Shown piece by piece: positions 23,305 to 34,299 of a DNA stretch of 64,000 bases. Numbering within the stretch: the first letter of the stretch is position 1; every line of letters starts with the position of its first letter. The notes beneath the pieces are model-generated. The model was not told the origin of the DNA, made no database searches, and worked only from the letters and a program-made list of their open reading frames with translations. Both the position numbers and the translations under genes were made by a program. This DNA comes from Saccopteryx bilineata (lineage: Eukaryota > Chordata > Mammalia > Chiroptera > Emballonuridae), in contig NC_089492.1 in assembly GCF_036850765.1 (NCBI RefSeq), forward strand, positions 97,917,022 through 97,981,021, written 5' to 3'.

Positions 23305-23425
23305 TAAGCTCCATAGACTAATTTTTACCTATTAATCCTATTGATATATTTCAAGCATCTAAAATATGCCTAGTACATAGTAGGGGCTCAATATGCATTT
23401 GTTAAATGAATGACTAAATAAAACC
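23305..23425 (+). mobile_element. L2-type 3' end
   Basis: The block CTAGTACATAGTAGGGGCTC followed by AATATGCATTTGTTAAATGA matches the typical end of L2-clade LINEs. Ancient and diverged. Confidence 0.65.
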
Positions 23426-23870
23426 TTGTTTAGAGTAATAGCACATAATTTCTTGTCTTTCTCTCTCTCCTCCATATTCCCTTCCCCTTTGTGATGAACT
23501 CTGGTGCTGCTTTTTTTGGAATTTTCATCTGATTCCATTCTTTAGCTGACAAAAGTGATGCATACTTATCTCTCACACACACAGTTTTATTACTCTCTAT
23601 ACCCTTTCATTTTTCTTTTTATAGATTTCTTATGATTTATTTTTTTCAATTCTCTCAGAAAAGCTAGAATACATAGGCAGAAGCATAACTCAAACTTTTT
23701 CAGAAAGCTTTTTGATATGAGAAGGTAAACTTGCATATATAAAATGTTATTGATGACCATATCAATGAGACAGACACATAACGTACATATTATGCTGGTC
23801 TCAAAAAACCAGTTTTGTTTTGTTTTAACCAGAAACTGTACCATAGTATTTTTATTTCTTCTCATATCCG
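23426..23870. other. Unique DNA
   Basis: No gene or clear repeat. Short chance frames only. Confidence 0.45.
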
Positions 23871-24500
23871 AAATGTTCAGTATATGCCATTGAGTCAGTT
23901 CCAACTCCTGGCAACCCTACGAATGAGCAATGTCCACAGTGTCCTGTCTTCAACAGCCCTGCTCAGCTCTTGTAGACATGTGTCTATAGCTTTTTTGATG
24001 GACTCTATCTGTTATTTGGTCTTCTTCTTTTCATGCTGCCTTTATTTCTCCCAACATTATTATCTTTTCCAAATAACTCTGCCTTCTCATGATATGCCCT
24101 AAATAGGACAGCTTCAGTTTTATCAATTTTTCCTCCGGTGATGTTTCAGGCTTAATTTGCTCTAGGACCCAGTTGTGTATCTTTCTGGCAGAGCAGTATC
24201 TGTAGAGCTCTCTCCTCCAACATCATATTTCAATTTTTTTGTTTCCTATCAGCTTCCTTTACTAAGTTTTGTATCTTTTCAAAGTAGCCCAGAAATAAGT
24301 AGCCCAGAGGATGTAGATGATTTTTGCCGTGGTCACTAATGACACAACTTTGCTCTTAGTGATCTTTCTGATTCTCTCATTGCTGCCTTTCCAAGCCTCA
24401 GTCTTCTCTTTCTTCCTGGGCTGCAGCCTCTATCTGAATTGATGGCTGAACCAAGATAAGCAAAATCTTTAACAATTTTAATGCCAAATACCTACTGTTA
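23871..24500 (-). mobile_element. RTE-clade LINE fragment (BovB/MamRTE-like)
   Basis: Translated on the minus strand, with frameshifts, this gives the C-terminal part of an RTE-type ORF: a relic of the LGHIMRR region, then a KGS-KR-RPN block, an H(V/M)S-type segment and RTLW-like residues, ending L-LTQW near 23880. On the + strand it reads GCCATTGAGTCAGTTCCAAC then TCCTGGCAACCC, a familiar RTE 3'-end block. Stops and indels show it is old and inactive. Subfamily not determined. Confidence 0.7.
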
Positions 24501-25304
24501 AATGCTTTTTCTGTGTGTACTGTTCAATGGGAGCCAGTAGGATTGTTTTATTTAACCTTCATAGCTACCATAGTGAAATAAATGGTCCCCCATCTCTATG
24601 TTCTTAACTCTCAATAAGAGAGGAACTTGTTACAAAATATTTTTTAATAGTCTGATACTTGTATACCCTTAAAGATTCAGCAGTCAAAAGGTGATTTCAG
24701 ACTCCGTTGCTCCTGACTCTTTTGATTAACCCCTAAACCATGTCTCACGGATTTATGAAAATCAGAATTAACTTTTATCTACAGGGAAATAATATTTTTA
24801 TAGCAGCTCACAATTCTCCCTGTAAAACTGTCAATTTTATAAATGCTGTTGGCCTCAGAAACATAAGTTGCACTGCCTCATAATAATCCTAAGAGCTGCA
24901 CAGTAAAAACAAGCACCATGCCCTGCTCTTTAAAAAGGGCCTGTTATTTCTTGAATTGCACTGGCATAGTGCTCATTGCCAATATTTTTATTGGTTGAAT
25001 TTATGTTCTTCACCTTGTCTCCTTGTCTCCTTGCCTCCTATGAAAACATAAGAACATCTATCCTCATGACCCTAATGGTCATGCATTAATGACACTGTCA
25101 GTGTGCCCTCCAAAGGCCGTCCAGAAGAAGAATTTGCTTCCCTATCTCTTTTCTCGCAATCCCCCTCCCATCCCACACACATACCACCTCTCCAAAGAGT
25201 AAACACATGAAATCTACTGGTGAATACCACCAATTAGTAAGAATTTCTCTTTTGAGAATAGTCTTAGTTTTCATGGATAGTCATAACATTAGCTTCAGTA
25301 AGTA
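24501..25304. other. Unique DNA
   Basis: Nothing recognised beyond short tandem CTCCTTGT-like duplications near 25015-25035. Confidence 0.45.
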
Positions 25305-25317
25305 TATACTTCATGTT

Positions 25318-25510
25318 TCTCTAAAATTTTTTTTTATTTATTCATTTTTTAGAGAGGAGAGACAGAGAGAGACAGAGAGGAGAGAGAGACAGGGGGGAGG
25401 AGCTGGAAGCATCAACTCCCAATTATGACTTGACCAGGCAAGCCCAGGGTTTCGAACCAGCGACCTCAGCATTCCAGGTCGACGCTTTATCCACTGCGCC
25501 ACCACAGGTC
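25318..25510 (-). mobile_element. tRNA-derived SINE, short type
   Basis: Reverse-strand copy with a head at 25492-25510 (GCGCCACCACAGGTC at the right edge), a GA tract and a T-rich left tail. The perfect 13-bp TSD TATACTTCATGTT lies at 25305-25317 and 25511-25523. Confidence 0.93.
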
Positions 25511-25609
25511 TATACTTCATGTTAATGCTGTTCATAGGGTCATTCCACCCCATTATGAAACTAGAGATATGGCTATTAATTACCTAAGCAAACTGCCTTC
25601 TAGAGTATC

Positions 25610-25795
25610 AAATAGCAGTAGAAATAAACTCTGGAGCCAAGCTTCCTGGGTTCAAGTCAAAGCTCTGACAATTGTTAGTTCCATGACATTAGTCAGGTGA
25701 CAATTTCAGGGTTCCTTCATCTGTGTTAACCAACCTATAGGAATAATTGTGGTAATTAGATGTGTTATTATCTATAAAGGTCTTACTATGCCCTG
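25610..25795 (+). mobile_element. MIR SINE relic
   Basis: Matches the MIR order: ACTCTGGAGCCAAGCTTCCT, GGGTTCAAGTCAAAGCTCTG, a degraded CCTCATCTGT-like block, then AATAATTGTGGTAATTAGAT. Ancient. Confidence 0.7.
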
Positions 25796-27031
25796 GTGTC
25801 ATATGTGTGAAATTCAATATAAGGTCTTTACTGCTCTGGGGTTTTAGGAATAAAGTGATAAAGTTGACAGTGGCATGCAGTGGCCTCCACTTCTTCCTCT
25901 CTCGAAACCTGCACCTTCCTCTGCCCTGATACCATCCCTCGGGAACTAAAAGTGCAAACTGAACCAGCAAAGGTCAGGAAGAGACCACATTTATTTGTAA
26001 TGTTACCTTAAGAATTAAGTTTACATTTTAATATACCTAAATCTTTAAAAGGGCATTTCTAAGACTTCTAAGAAAAGTACACACTTTTTCTGTATTGAAG
26101 AAAAGAGAAATATGTTGTTTATTATTTTGGCACATGAAAGTCAAATTGATATTTTAAAAATAGTAATTTGGCAGGGGAAGAACTTTTCTGTGATCCCATC
26201 TGTGGTTCAATCCTCCTTTGCATTTAGGTTGTTACATAGCAAGATGAGTCCAAAACACTTACAGGACTTCTATAAGACAACCAACAGATGTGTGATACCA
26301 ACAAGGTGGAGGACTTACCTAAAGAGATGTTTCAAAAATTCAAAGAAGGTATAAGCTTTAGTCATACAACTATCTGGTTCACTAAATTGTACAGATGTAT
26401 TTTGTAAAGTAATTCATTCTTTAGATTTTATTTATGTACTTTCAACATATAGGGTATAACTAATTTCTTTTTTTAAATGACTTTAAAAATGGTATGTACT
26501 TATTTTAAAATCAATTATACAGGCCAACTTAAAAAAGGAAGTTTAAAATGAATCAATATCACATTACCCTGAAGGAAGTGCTGTTAGCATTTGGTGTAGA
26601 TGGTCCCACATATGCCAGTAAGGACAAATATTAAAATAAGAGAAAGAAGAAAGAAAAAACACATAAAAACAAGTTCAGATTACAATATTTTTAAATATAT
26701 ATTTTCAATTATTTCTCTTATATTTATATGAAGAAAAGAAACTGAAATAAAACTAAACTTTTAGATGAAATTCATATAAAGTTTCTTCACTATGGACATA
26801 TTATTTGCTCACATATTAGTCTAAAATCATATGAAAATAGTCATCTTTTACTGTCCCATCTCAGGATTTTAGCCTCCCTGTTCTTTAGGAATAATTAGCT
26901 TCCTTTTTGTAAAGAAGCAGACAGTTCATGTCATATTAAATTTGGCGGTTCAGCAATAAGTCAAGTGATAGTCAATAGTAGAGGTGCTTGAACTGCATAA
27001 GGCAACATATAAATGATAGTTTTCTTAGCAA
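25796..27031. other. AT-rich unique DNA
   Basis: No gene or named repeat recognised over 1.2 kb. The small frame at 26112-26354 has no recognisable motif. Confidence 0.45.
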
Positions 27032-27314
27032 AAAAAAAAGCAATTGGCCCTGGCCGGTTGGCTCAGCGGTAGAGCGTCGGCCTGGCGTGCGGGGGACCCG
27101 GGTTCGATTCCCGGCCAGGGCACATAGGGGAAGTGCCCATTTGCTTCTCCACCCCCACCCCCTCCTTCCTCTCTGTCTCTCTCGTCCCCTCCCACAGCCA
27201 AGGCTCCATTGGAGCAAGGATGGCCCGGGCGCTGGGAATGGCTCCTTGGCCTCTGCCCCAGGAGCTAGAGTGGCTCTGGTCGCGACAAAGCGATGCCCCG
27301 GAGGGGCAGAGCAT

Positions 27315-27328
27315 CGCCCCCTGGTGGG
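27315..27328 (-). promoter_or_regulatory. CTCF-like motif 1 in SINE
   Basis: On the minus strand this reads CCCACCAGGGGGCG, nearly identical to the CTCF core CCACCAGGGGGCG as I recall it. Binding is inferred and untested. Confidence 0.5.
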
Positions 27329-27336
27329 CAGAGCGT

Positions 27337-27349
27337 CGCCCCTGGTGGG
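27337..27349 (-). promoter_or_regulatory. CTCF-like motif 2 in SINE (duplicated)
   Basis: Minus strand CCCACCAGGGGCG, one G shorter than motif 1 and starting 22 bp from it. The pair is a local duplication within the SINE body. Confidence 0.4.
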
Positions 27350-27450
27350 CGTGCCGGGTGGATCCCAGTCGGGCGCATGCGGGAGTCTGTCTGACTGTCT
27401 CTCCCCATTTCCAGCTTCAGAAAAATACAAAAAAAAAAAAAAAGCAATTG

Positions 27451-28904
27451 TCTATCATATATATGTTTGTTTCATGTTTTCTCTAGATAAAAATAGTCTG
27501 GTTTTAAAGTGAAAGCATTTTTAATACAGGAGTTTGTAGAAGTTATATGTCAGAGTTAAAGATTCTGTTCCCAAATAGACAAATAACACATTATAGAAAC
27601 ATAATGAATAACCTCATTTCCTACTTAGCATGTACTTATGAATTGCTAAACATTTATGGTAGATTATACATAGCAGTCCCTATAAGGGACATAAGGGTTA
27701 TACAGTCAATAATAATACACAAGTGTATGTGTTTAACTGTCAAAGTGAAGCACAGGCCTAATTGTCTAGAACCTTCAAGAGGAAGAGCCTACTTTTACTC
27801 CAGGAATCAAAAAAGGCTTCATCAAAGACTTGACAGATCGAGATAAGGAGAAAATCAGAGCCTAACCAGAAGTGAAGGCCTGGAAGCAAGTGTTACAATG
27901 AAAGTGTTCTTCCTCTGCCTGTCCCCCCAGGAAATGTCTAATCTAATGATAGCTGTGAGCTTTTAAAAGTCTTAAAAGTTGTATAGCAATTGCACACACA
28001 TCAGTGGTTTTACAAGTCTTTCTGGTAACAAGTAATACAAAATTTGACTTGTAGTTGATATGATATATCTTACCAGGTCAGGTTTAGAGAAGATCAAGAT
28101 TAGTTATGGACTGACTAGCAAAAGAGATGATGCTTCTGTTGAGTTCTTCCAGTCAATCATCTTTTTTATGACCACCCTACTATACACAAAGACACACACA
28201 TACACATGCATGCACACATCCTACCTTCAGGCCTTCAGATAATTTTCATCAAGTTTGTATGTCTTCTGCCACTTCACTCCCCAGAGTCTCAGTGTCCCAA
28301 AATAAGTGACACTATTTAAGAGGTACCCCTCTATACTTCATCAAGTTATAAAAGCTAGTTTATAAGCTCCATGTGACTTCATTATTGCTATAGTCTTAGC
28401 ACCTGGAACATAGTACATACTCAAGAAATAGCTGTTGAATAAACAAAAGATTAATAGATGGATTGGGGGCTCATATGTCAGGGAAAGGAGAAATTATCAT
28501 GGCCCTTTTATAGATAGATTTGCAGAGATAAAGACAGGTTCTAATTCTCTAACTTGTGCTCATTTTACCATTTGTCATAAGACTTTTACTCAAATGATCA
28601 TTAATAGCAGGAATTACAAATTGGGAGGAGTCATATTATAATAGTTTAGGCACATGTAGGGGGGACCTGCTATAGAGATACAATTCGGCTCCAGCAGCAG
28701 AGGCGTCTGGGAAGTGCTTCACACTCAGTGCTGTGCTCTCTGTGACTCTGCAGACTCTTACTGGGCTGACAGCTCAGAAAGCTGGAATAATGCAGCCCAA
28801 AGACAAACATCATGTGTCAGGGGGGAGGTTAATGAATGTATTGAGTATAACAACTGCCTCATGTTATCTTTTTACTTAGAAATGTATTATATATACATAA
28901 CACA
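27451..28904. other. Unique DNA with an L2-type relic
   Basis: Mostly unremarkable. An L2-like 3' end lies at about 28360-28445 (GCACCTGGAACATAGTACAT, then GTTGAATAAAC). A short CA-rich repeat lies at about 28185-28220. No gene seen. Confidence 0.5.
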
Positions 28905-29047
28905 GCATTATAGGGAACAGGACAGCAAATCCTGGAGGGAAAGGGGGAAAGGCAGTGGGGGGAGGGGGTATAGGAGGGTGAGAGGGAATAAGAGGGTGGG
29001 GGGAGATATATTCGGTGGGACACTTGAATCTATGAAAACACAAATTA

Positions 29048-29442
29048 GGCCCTGGCCGGTTGGCTCAGCGGTAGAGCGTCGGCCTAGCGTGCGGAGGACC
29101 CGGGTTTGATTCCCGGCCAGGGCACACAGGAGAAGCGCCCATTTGCTTCTCCACCCCTCCGCCGCGCTTTCCTCTCTGTCTCTCTCTTCCCCTCCCGCAG
29201 CCGGGGCTCCACTGGAGCAAAGATGGCCCGGGCGCTGGGGATGGCTCTGTGGCCTCTGCCTCAGGCGCTAGAGTGGCTCTGGTCGCAACATGGTGACGCC
29301 CAGGATGGGCAGAGCATCGCCCCCTGGTGGGCAGAGCATCGCCCCTGGTGGGCGTGCCGGGTGGATCCCGGTCGGGTGCATGCGGGAGTCTGTCTGACTG
29401 TCTCTCCCTGTTTCCAAGCTTCAGAAAAATGAAAAAAAAAAA
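29048..29442 (+). mobile_element. tRNA-derived SINE, long 390-bp type
   Basis: Same design as the copy at 27046, with an intact A box and one B-box change (GGTTTGATTCC). The perfect 13-bp TSD AAAACACAAATTA lies at 29035-29047 and 29443-29455. It carries the same duplicated CTCF-like module. Overlapping frames are not genes. Confidence 0.95.
29318..29352 (-). promoter_or_regulatory. Pair of CTCF-like motifs in SINE
   Basis: Minus-strand CCCACCAGGGGGCG at 29318-29331 and CCCACCAGGGGCG at 29340-29352, with the same spacing as in the 27-kb copy. Confidence 0.45.
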
Positions 29443-29455
29443 AAAACACAAATTA

Positions 29456-29910
29456 AAATCATAAATAATAAAAAAATGAATTAAAAATGCATTGTTCTTT
29501 CTGGTGGTCTATGTCACTACCCACCATATGGTTTTGTTATTAACTGCCCTATAAAAAAGATATTTGGGGAGGGGTGTGAATTACTTTTATCTTCCTCTTA
29601 AATGACTAATATGTTTTGTGTTTTCTAATGTAATTTGACAGAATTTTTTAGCCTGTCAGTGGTATTTCCGAACTTTCTTTAGAATCAGAGCTCTTCAGTA
29701 GTCATGACCCAAAGCATGGGATCCAGGATGTTGTGCTCATTTCAAAGCTTATGAGATGTTCTTTTAGCTATTCCCCAAATTTCAGTGACTGGGAGCTAGA
29801 AGAATCTGCCTTCTGCGAAAAATCTGATATTCCCTGGAATAAAGAAGGTCCTTAATGACCACTGTACATATAATAATGTAGTTTATTTTTATTAAAGAAT
29901 AGCAATACTA
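29456..29910. other. Unique DNA
   Basis: Apart from the L1 tail remnant at the left edge, nothing recognised. Confidence 0.45.
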
Positions 29911-29923
29911 TATTGGTTAATTT

Positions 29924-30243
29924 TTTTTTTACAGAGACAGAAAGAGAGTCAGAGAGAGGGACAGACAGATAGAAACGGAGAGAGATGAGAATTATCAATC
30001 ATCAGTTTTTCGTTACAACACCTTAGTTGTTCATTGATTGCTTTCTCATATGTGCCTTGACCGTGGGCCTTCAGCAGATCGAGTAACCCCTTGCTCGACC
30101 CAGCGACCTTGGCTCAAGCTGGTCAGCTTTGCTCAAACCAGATGAGCCCACGCTCAAGCTGGCAACCTTGGGGTCTTGAACCTGGGTCCTCCTCATCCCA
30201 GTCTGACACTCTATCTACTGCACCATTGCCTGGTCAGGCAATA
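29924..30243 (-). mobile_element. tRNA-derived SINE, 330-bp type
   Basis: Reverse-strand copy with a GA-rich left part, then TTAGTTGTTCATTGATTGCT, TCATATGTGCCTTGACC, alternating CTCAAGCTGG units, and a head ending TTGCCTGGTCAGG. The imperfect TSD is TATTGGTTAATTT (29911-29923) versus TACTGGTTAATTT (30244-30256). Confidence 0.9.
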
Positions 30244-30470
30244 TACTGGTTAATTTCTTAATTCCTCTCAATTTATACTTCTTATTGTTTGCAAATATTC
30301 TACTAGTTCCCTAGATGAAATTATAAAATAGTAAGTTTAACAAAAAGTTTAATTTTCCTCTTGTCATTTTGTTGTATTTTCACTGTGTCTAAATGTATAA
30401 ACCTGAGAGTCTGAGGTTCTGTCTGACTAGTGTCAAAGCAACTAATATCATCAATGAAAATGTTAAGCTA

Positions 30471-30547
30471 CACTGCTCACAAAAATTAGGGAATATTTTA
30501 TTGCTTCACGTTTATTTTGAAATACCCTCTAATTTTTATGAGCAGTA
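30471..30547. mobile_element. Mariner-like MITE, 77 bp
   Basis: Near-perfect terminal inverted repeats: left CACTGCTCACAAAAATTA; right TAATTTTTATGAGCAGTA. The element is flanked by TA on both sides, the target duplication typical of Tc1/mariner. The two arms extend almost to the middle, so it is close to a full palindrome. It is non-autonomous, with no coding capacity. Confidence 0.75.
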
Positions 30548-32657
30548 TATTTGGTCATTATTATGTAAAACAGGGATAATTTGGCATGTTTCACATCTTT
30601 TACTTGGTTAATTTCAAACACATTTTGTAGAATCTCCAGAAATCCCTGTTAAAAATAGAGATTTTAGGGCTTTGCCTTAGACTTTTAAACACAATAACAT
30701 AAGATGGTAGAGTTCATGCTATCTGTTTTGAACAAGGATTTGGAGAACAACTGCTCATCAATATCACCTCTGTTGTATTTGCAAATGCAGATTCTAGGAT
30801 GTAGCTTCCAGACATTCAAATTCAAAAGTTTGTGGACAACCATGAAATCTATAGTTCTGAATCTGAAACCAGACTGGTGAAATTCCACCAAAAATGAAGC
30901 TTGAATCAAATGTGTTCATTAATAAAATGACTAGACAGCATTAGGGGGCTGGCACCCTATGAGGGTTCAATGAGAAAAGTATGGAAAGCCCAGTAGCATG
31001 CAGCTTAGAAGGCTTATGGAACATAATTACAAAGCTATTACCGGTGAGTATTAATGTGATGAGTAGCAAGTCACCTTCTTTTGCATTGCAATTGTGTCTG
31101 TTGATCAACCATTTCTTCTCCAAGCCCAAAAGAGTTGGAAATAAATCCCATTATAGCACAAAGTTTGTTTTCCCTACAGTGTATATTGACCAAGGACATT
31201 TTTTTGGTCAAAAATTTATTCAGGAGCTTTGCTGTATCCACACAGGAAATGGTTGTGACCTTTCCAGCCCATAAGGTTATGCATTTTGACAGGCGGCACC
31301 GTGCCAGTCTCCAACCACGTGGCACAGACGACCGCACACTGTTCTCCTGAGGCATGCTGTTATTCATGTTGTTTAATCACATTCAGCAGGTCTGGCACCG
31401 AACGTCATTCAGGATATCAGAAAGGCAGAAAAGCTGTGCTGCTGATTCTAAGGCAATCCTCAGCAAGATGCAACATTCAGAACCGGCTGGTTATTTAATG
31501 GCTATACATTCACTTCCAAAAATGTTGTCTCCTTTTGTTTCTGTTACCTTCCAGCATGTCCAAACATTAATTTTGATTTGTTAGAAATTACAGAACTTGT
31601 TTAAAAATTATTTAAAAAATTTAGATGCCTTCTTTGCTCCTCATTATGTACTAAAAAATGAATCACAGCCCTTGACTTAAAGCTGATAACCTCATTGGAT
31701 AATTAGCACTAATAAATGTTTCATAAAGGACTTAATTTATCATTACCTCAATTTTGATCCCAAGCATATCTCTTTCCTCCCTCTTCTTTCTCTAACACAC
31801 AGACACACACATACACACATATGCACACATTCACACAACACCTACTTGAAATCACACCACAAATTTTGGTAGTTTTAGCTACTTTACTGAAGAATCACAA
31901 CCCACATCATGTGAATTCCCACTGTAATTTTTCTGTTGTCTCTGTCATTTCTTTCTTCCCCTTTCTATTTTCTTAGTTTTCAAAAACAATATGAATTATT
32001 TTCTCATTCATAGCAATTCAGCTTGCCATCAAATTTTAACCTCTACTCTAAGTTACTTATCAAAATATTTCAATGAAAAGAAATACATTTTTCTTCCCCA
32101 GGAAGAATGTAGTAAATAAAATTTTCTTCACTCTAATTTACAACCACTTTAGGTTTAATTCCTAGTTTCATTTGGATCTGTCCATGGTGCTGGCTAAATC
32201 AAGCAGTCACAACAAAATAGTCTACTGGGCTTGTACACTGAACCTTAGAGATGATCACAGGGAAGGAAACATCAAGGTGATATAAATCCATCAAAAGTCA
32301 GCATCAAAAACAAAAGTATTTTTGCATTTGTGTAGTCCTTCACAGTTTCTTACAGAATGTCTTACATCTCATTTTATCCACAAAACATTGCTATGTGGTC
32401 AAATGGGAAATATGTTCCTGGTTTTATGGATGAGGTCACTGAAACAGAGGCTTCTGATCATCCTTTCCAAAAATAAACAATATATCAAATGCCAGCCGAA
32501 GACTGTGTTCACTATGGTTCAGGTTGAAAGACTCTGGTAGCACTCCAAGTTTGCAACCATATTTTCTAAGCCTGAAAGTTGGCATTCAATGAGTTGAGAA
32601 AATAAGTATTCATCAAAATAAAGGAGCCACCACATGATACAGAAGTATGCATCCATT
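30548..32657. other. Unique DNA with a less AT-rich island
   Basis: No gene assigned. About 30930-31500 is less AT-rich and has several short frames on both strands but no recognisable protein. A CA repeat lies at about 31795-31840. A weak L2-like stretch lies at 32330-32460 (CATTTTATCCACAAAACATT context). Confidence 0.45.
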
Positions 32658-32672
32658 AAGAATGAGGTTATA

Positions 32673-33018
32673 GAGCATCGGCCTAGCGTGCGGAGGACCC
32701 GGGTTCGATTCCCGGCCAGGGCACACAGGAGAAGCGCCCATTTGCTTCTCCACCCCTCCGCAGCGCTTTCCTCTCTGTCTCTCTCTTCCCCTCCCGCAGC
32801 CAAGGCTCCATTGGAGCAAAGATGGCCCGGGCGCTGGGGATGGCTCTGTGGCCGCTGCCTCAGGCGCTAGAGTAGCTCTGGTCACAACATGGCGACGCCC
32901 CGGAGGATCAGAGCATCGCCCCCTGGTGGGCATGCCGGGTGGATCCCGGTCGGGCGCATGCAGGAGTCTGTCTGTCTCTCCCTGTTTCCAGCTTCAGAAA
33001 AAAAAAAAAAAAAAAAAA
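32673..33018 (+). mobile_element. tRNA-derived SINE, long type, 5' truncated
   Basis: Starts at GAGCATCGGCCTAGCG, so it lacks the first ~25 bases including the Pol III A box. The B box GGTTCGATTCC (32702-32712) is kept. The perfect 15-bp TSD AAGAATGAGGTTATA lies at 32658-32672 and 33019-33033. One CTCF-like motif is present (minus strand, 32917-32930). Truncation with a TSD shows incomplete reverse transcription at insertion. Confidence 0.93.
32917..32930 (-). promoter_or_regulatory. CTCF-like motif in SINE
   Basis: Minus strand CCCACCAGGGGGCG; a single copy in this SINE. Confidence 0.45.
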
Positions 33019-33033
33019 AAGAATGAGGTTATA

Positions 33034-33510
33034 AACATTCATGTGCAGGTTTTTGCGTGGACGTAAGTTTCATTTCATTTGGGTAAATACCAAGAGGCAT
33101 GAATGCTAGACTGTATGGTAAGATTATATTTAGTTTTGTAAGAATATGTCAGATTGTCTTCCAAATAGCTGCACCATTTTGCATTCTCAGCAGCAATGTA
33201 TGAGAGTTCCTGTTGCTCCATATTGTCATGATTTGGTATTCAGTATTCCAGATTTTGGGCATTCTCATAGGTGTGTAGTGGTACCAATTGTTGTCTTAAT
33301 TTGCATTTCCTTGTTTATATATGACATGGAGCATCTTCTCATATGCTTACTTGCCATCTGTTTGTCAATACTTCTTGCATAAATTGTGCCTTTTTTGTTG
33401 TATCTTTAAAAAGCATTACTATATGAAAGACATCTATGGTTTATCCTGTGCTATTTTGGCTTATGATCCATTTTGGATTATTTTTTTATGAAGGGTGTAA
33501 AGTATATGTT
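33034..33510 (-). mobile_element. Old L1 ORF2 piece, inverted part
   Basis: Read on the minus strand it gives an ancient L1 ORF2 C-terminal sequence, ending at the left with GTCCACGCAAAAACCTGCAC followed by ATGAATGTTTAT. The adjoining L1 part lies on the + strand from about 33629, so this is the inverted 5' piece of one insertion. Confidence 0.75.
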
Positions 33511-33628
33511 TGAATTTATTTATTTTTATTTTTATTGACTTTATTGGAGTGAGATGGGTTAATAAAGTTACACAGGTTTCAGTTATACAATTCCATAATA
33601 TAGATGTATTGTGTGTTCACCACTTCAA
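33511..33628 (-). mobile_element. Short L1 3'-end fragment
   Basis: A T-rich left edge (its A-tail on the minus strand), then TTATTGGAGTGAGATGGGTT ... TGTGTTCACCACTTCAAGTC. This matches the 3' end of an old L1 subfamily in reverse. It lies between the two parts of the inverted L1. Confidence 0.6.
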
Positions 33629-34262
33629 GTCAAGTCTCTTTAAATTTGGAAGCAACCAAGATGTCCTTCAGTAAGTGAGAGGATAAACTATTGTACATCC
33701 AGACAATGGATTGTTATTCAGCTCTGAAAGGAAACAAGCTATCAAGCAATGAAGAGTCATGGAAAAAAATTCAGATTGGTGAGTAAAAAATCCAATCTTA
33801 AAATGCTACCTATTCTTTGAATCCAAATATATAACATCTGGAAAAGACAATTGCTTTTTTATGGCCTCCATAAAGGTAACAAAAAGATCAGTGGTTGTCA
33901 GGCATTGGAGGCAGGTAAGGATGAAGAGCAGAACACATAGGATATTTAAAGAAATGATACTATTCTTTCTGCAATGACACTATATTGATAAATACAAATC
34001 TATATATTTGTCCAAACTCAGATTGTATAACATCAAGAATGAACCCTAATGTGAAATATGTTCTCTGAGTGATAATGATGTGTCAGTATAAATTTACTGA
34101 TTAGAACAAATGTACCACTCGAATGTGGAATGTTGATAGTAGTGAAGGTTGTGTGTGTGGGGAGGGGCAGGGAGTATTTAGGAAAATCTCTTTACTTTCT
34201 GCTCAATTATGTTGTAAACTTAAAACTATAAAAAATAAAGTTTATTAATTTAAAAAATTAAA
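33629..34262 (+). mobile_element. Old L1 3' part, direct orientation
   Basis: Begins TTTGGAAGCAACCAAGATGT and runs through CATCCAGACAATGGATTGTT, AAAAAGATCAGTGGTTGTCA and a G-rich stretch at about 34160-34180 to a polyadenylation-like end near 34240. Together with 33034-33510 it covers adjacent parts of one L1 3' region. Confidence 0.8.
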
Positions 34263-34299
34263 AAAGAATGAAGTTTATCAAAATACTAAAATAGCCAGA

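Larger units (their letters stand above)
27046..27440 (+). mobile_element. tRNA-derived SINE, long 390-bp type
   Basis: A near-intact tRNA-like head: A box TGGCTCAGCGG (27059-27069) and B box GGTTCGATTCC (27101-27111), flanked by GCCCTGGCC and its complement GGCCAGGGC. A C/T-rich part and a GC-rich body follow, ending in an A tail. TSD AAAAAAAAAGCAATT precedes the element and recurs near 27434-27449. Frames of 117-174 codons across this element, on both strands, are accidental. The head is not a tRNA gene because it is fused to the SINE body. Confidence 0.94.
28905..29490 (+). mobile_element. L1 3' end with SINE insertion
   Basis: An L1-type 3' UTR: GGGAACAGGACAGCAAATCC, a G-rich tract at 28935-29020, GGGACACTTGAATCTATGAA and an AT-rich tail. 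The SINE at 29048-29442 sits in its tail. The same 3' UTR type occurs at 34600-34745. Confidence 0.75.

Noticed and set aside
27046..27120. tRNA gene candidate with good A and B boxes
   Set aside because: The tRNA-like head is fused to a SINE body with an A-tail and target-site duplication, and its arms do not need to fold as a functional tRNA.
26972..27512. Frames of 83-174 codons on both strands at about 27 kb, and similar ones at 29, 32.6, 48.3 and 54.4 kb
   Set aside because: They lie wholly in copies of the 390-bp SINE. The same pseudo-peptides recur at each copy and are by-products of GC-rich, stop-poor SINE DNA.
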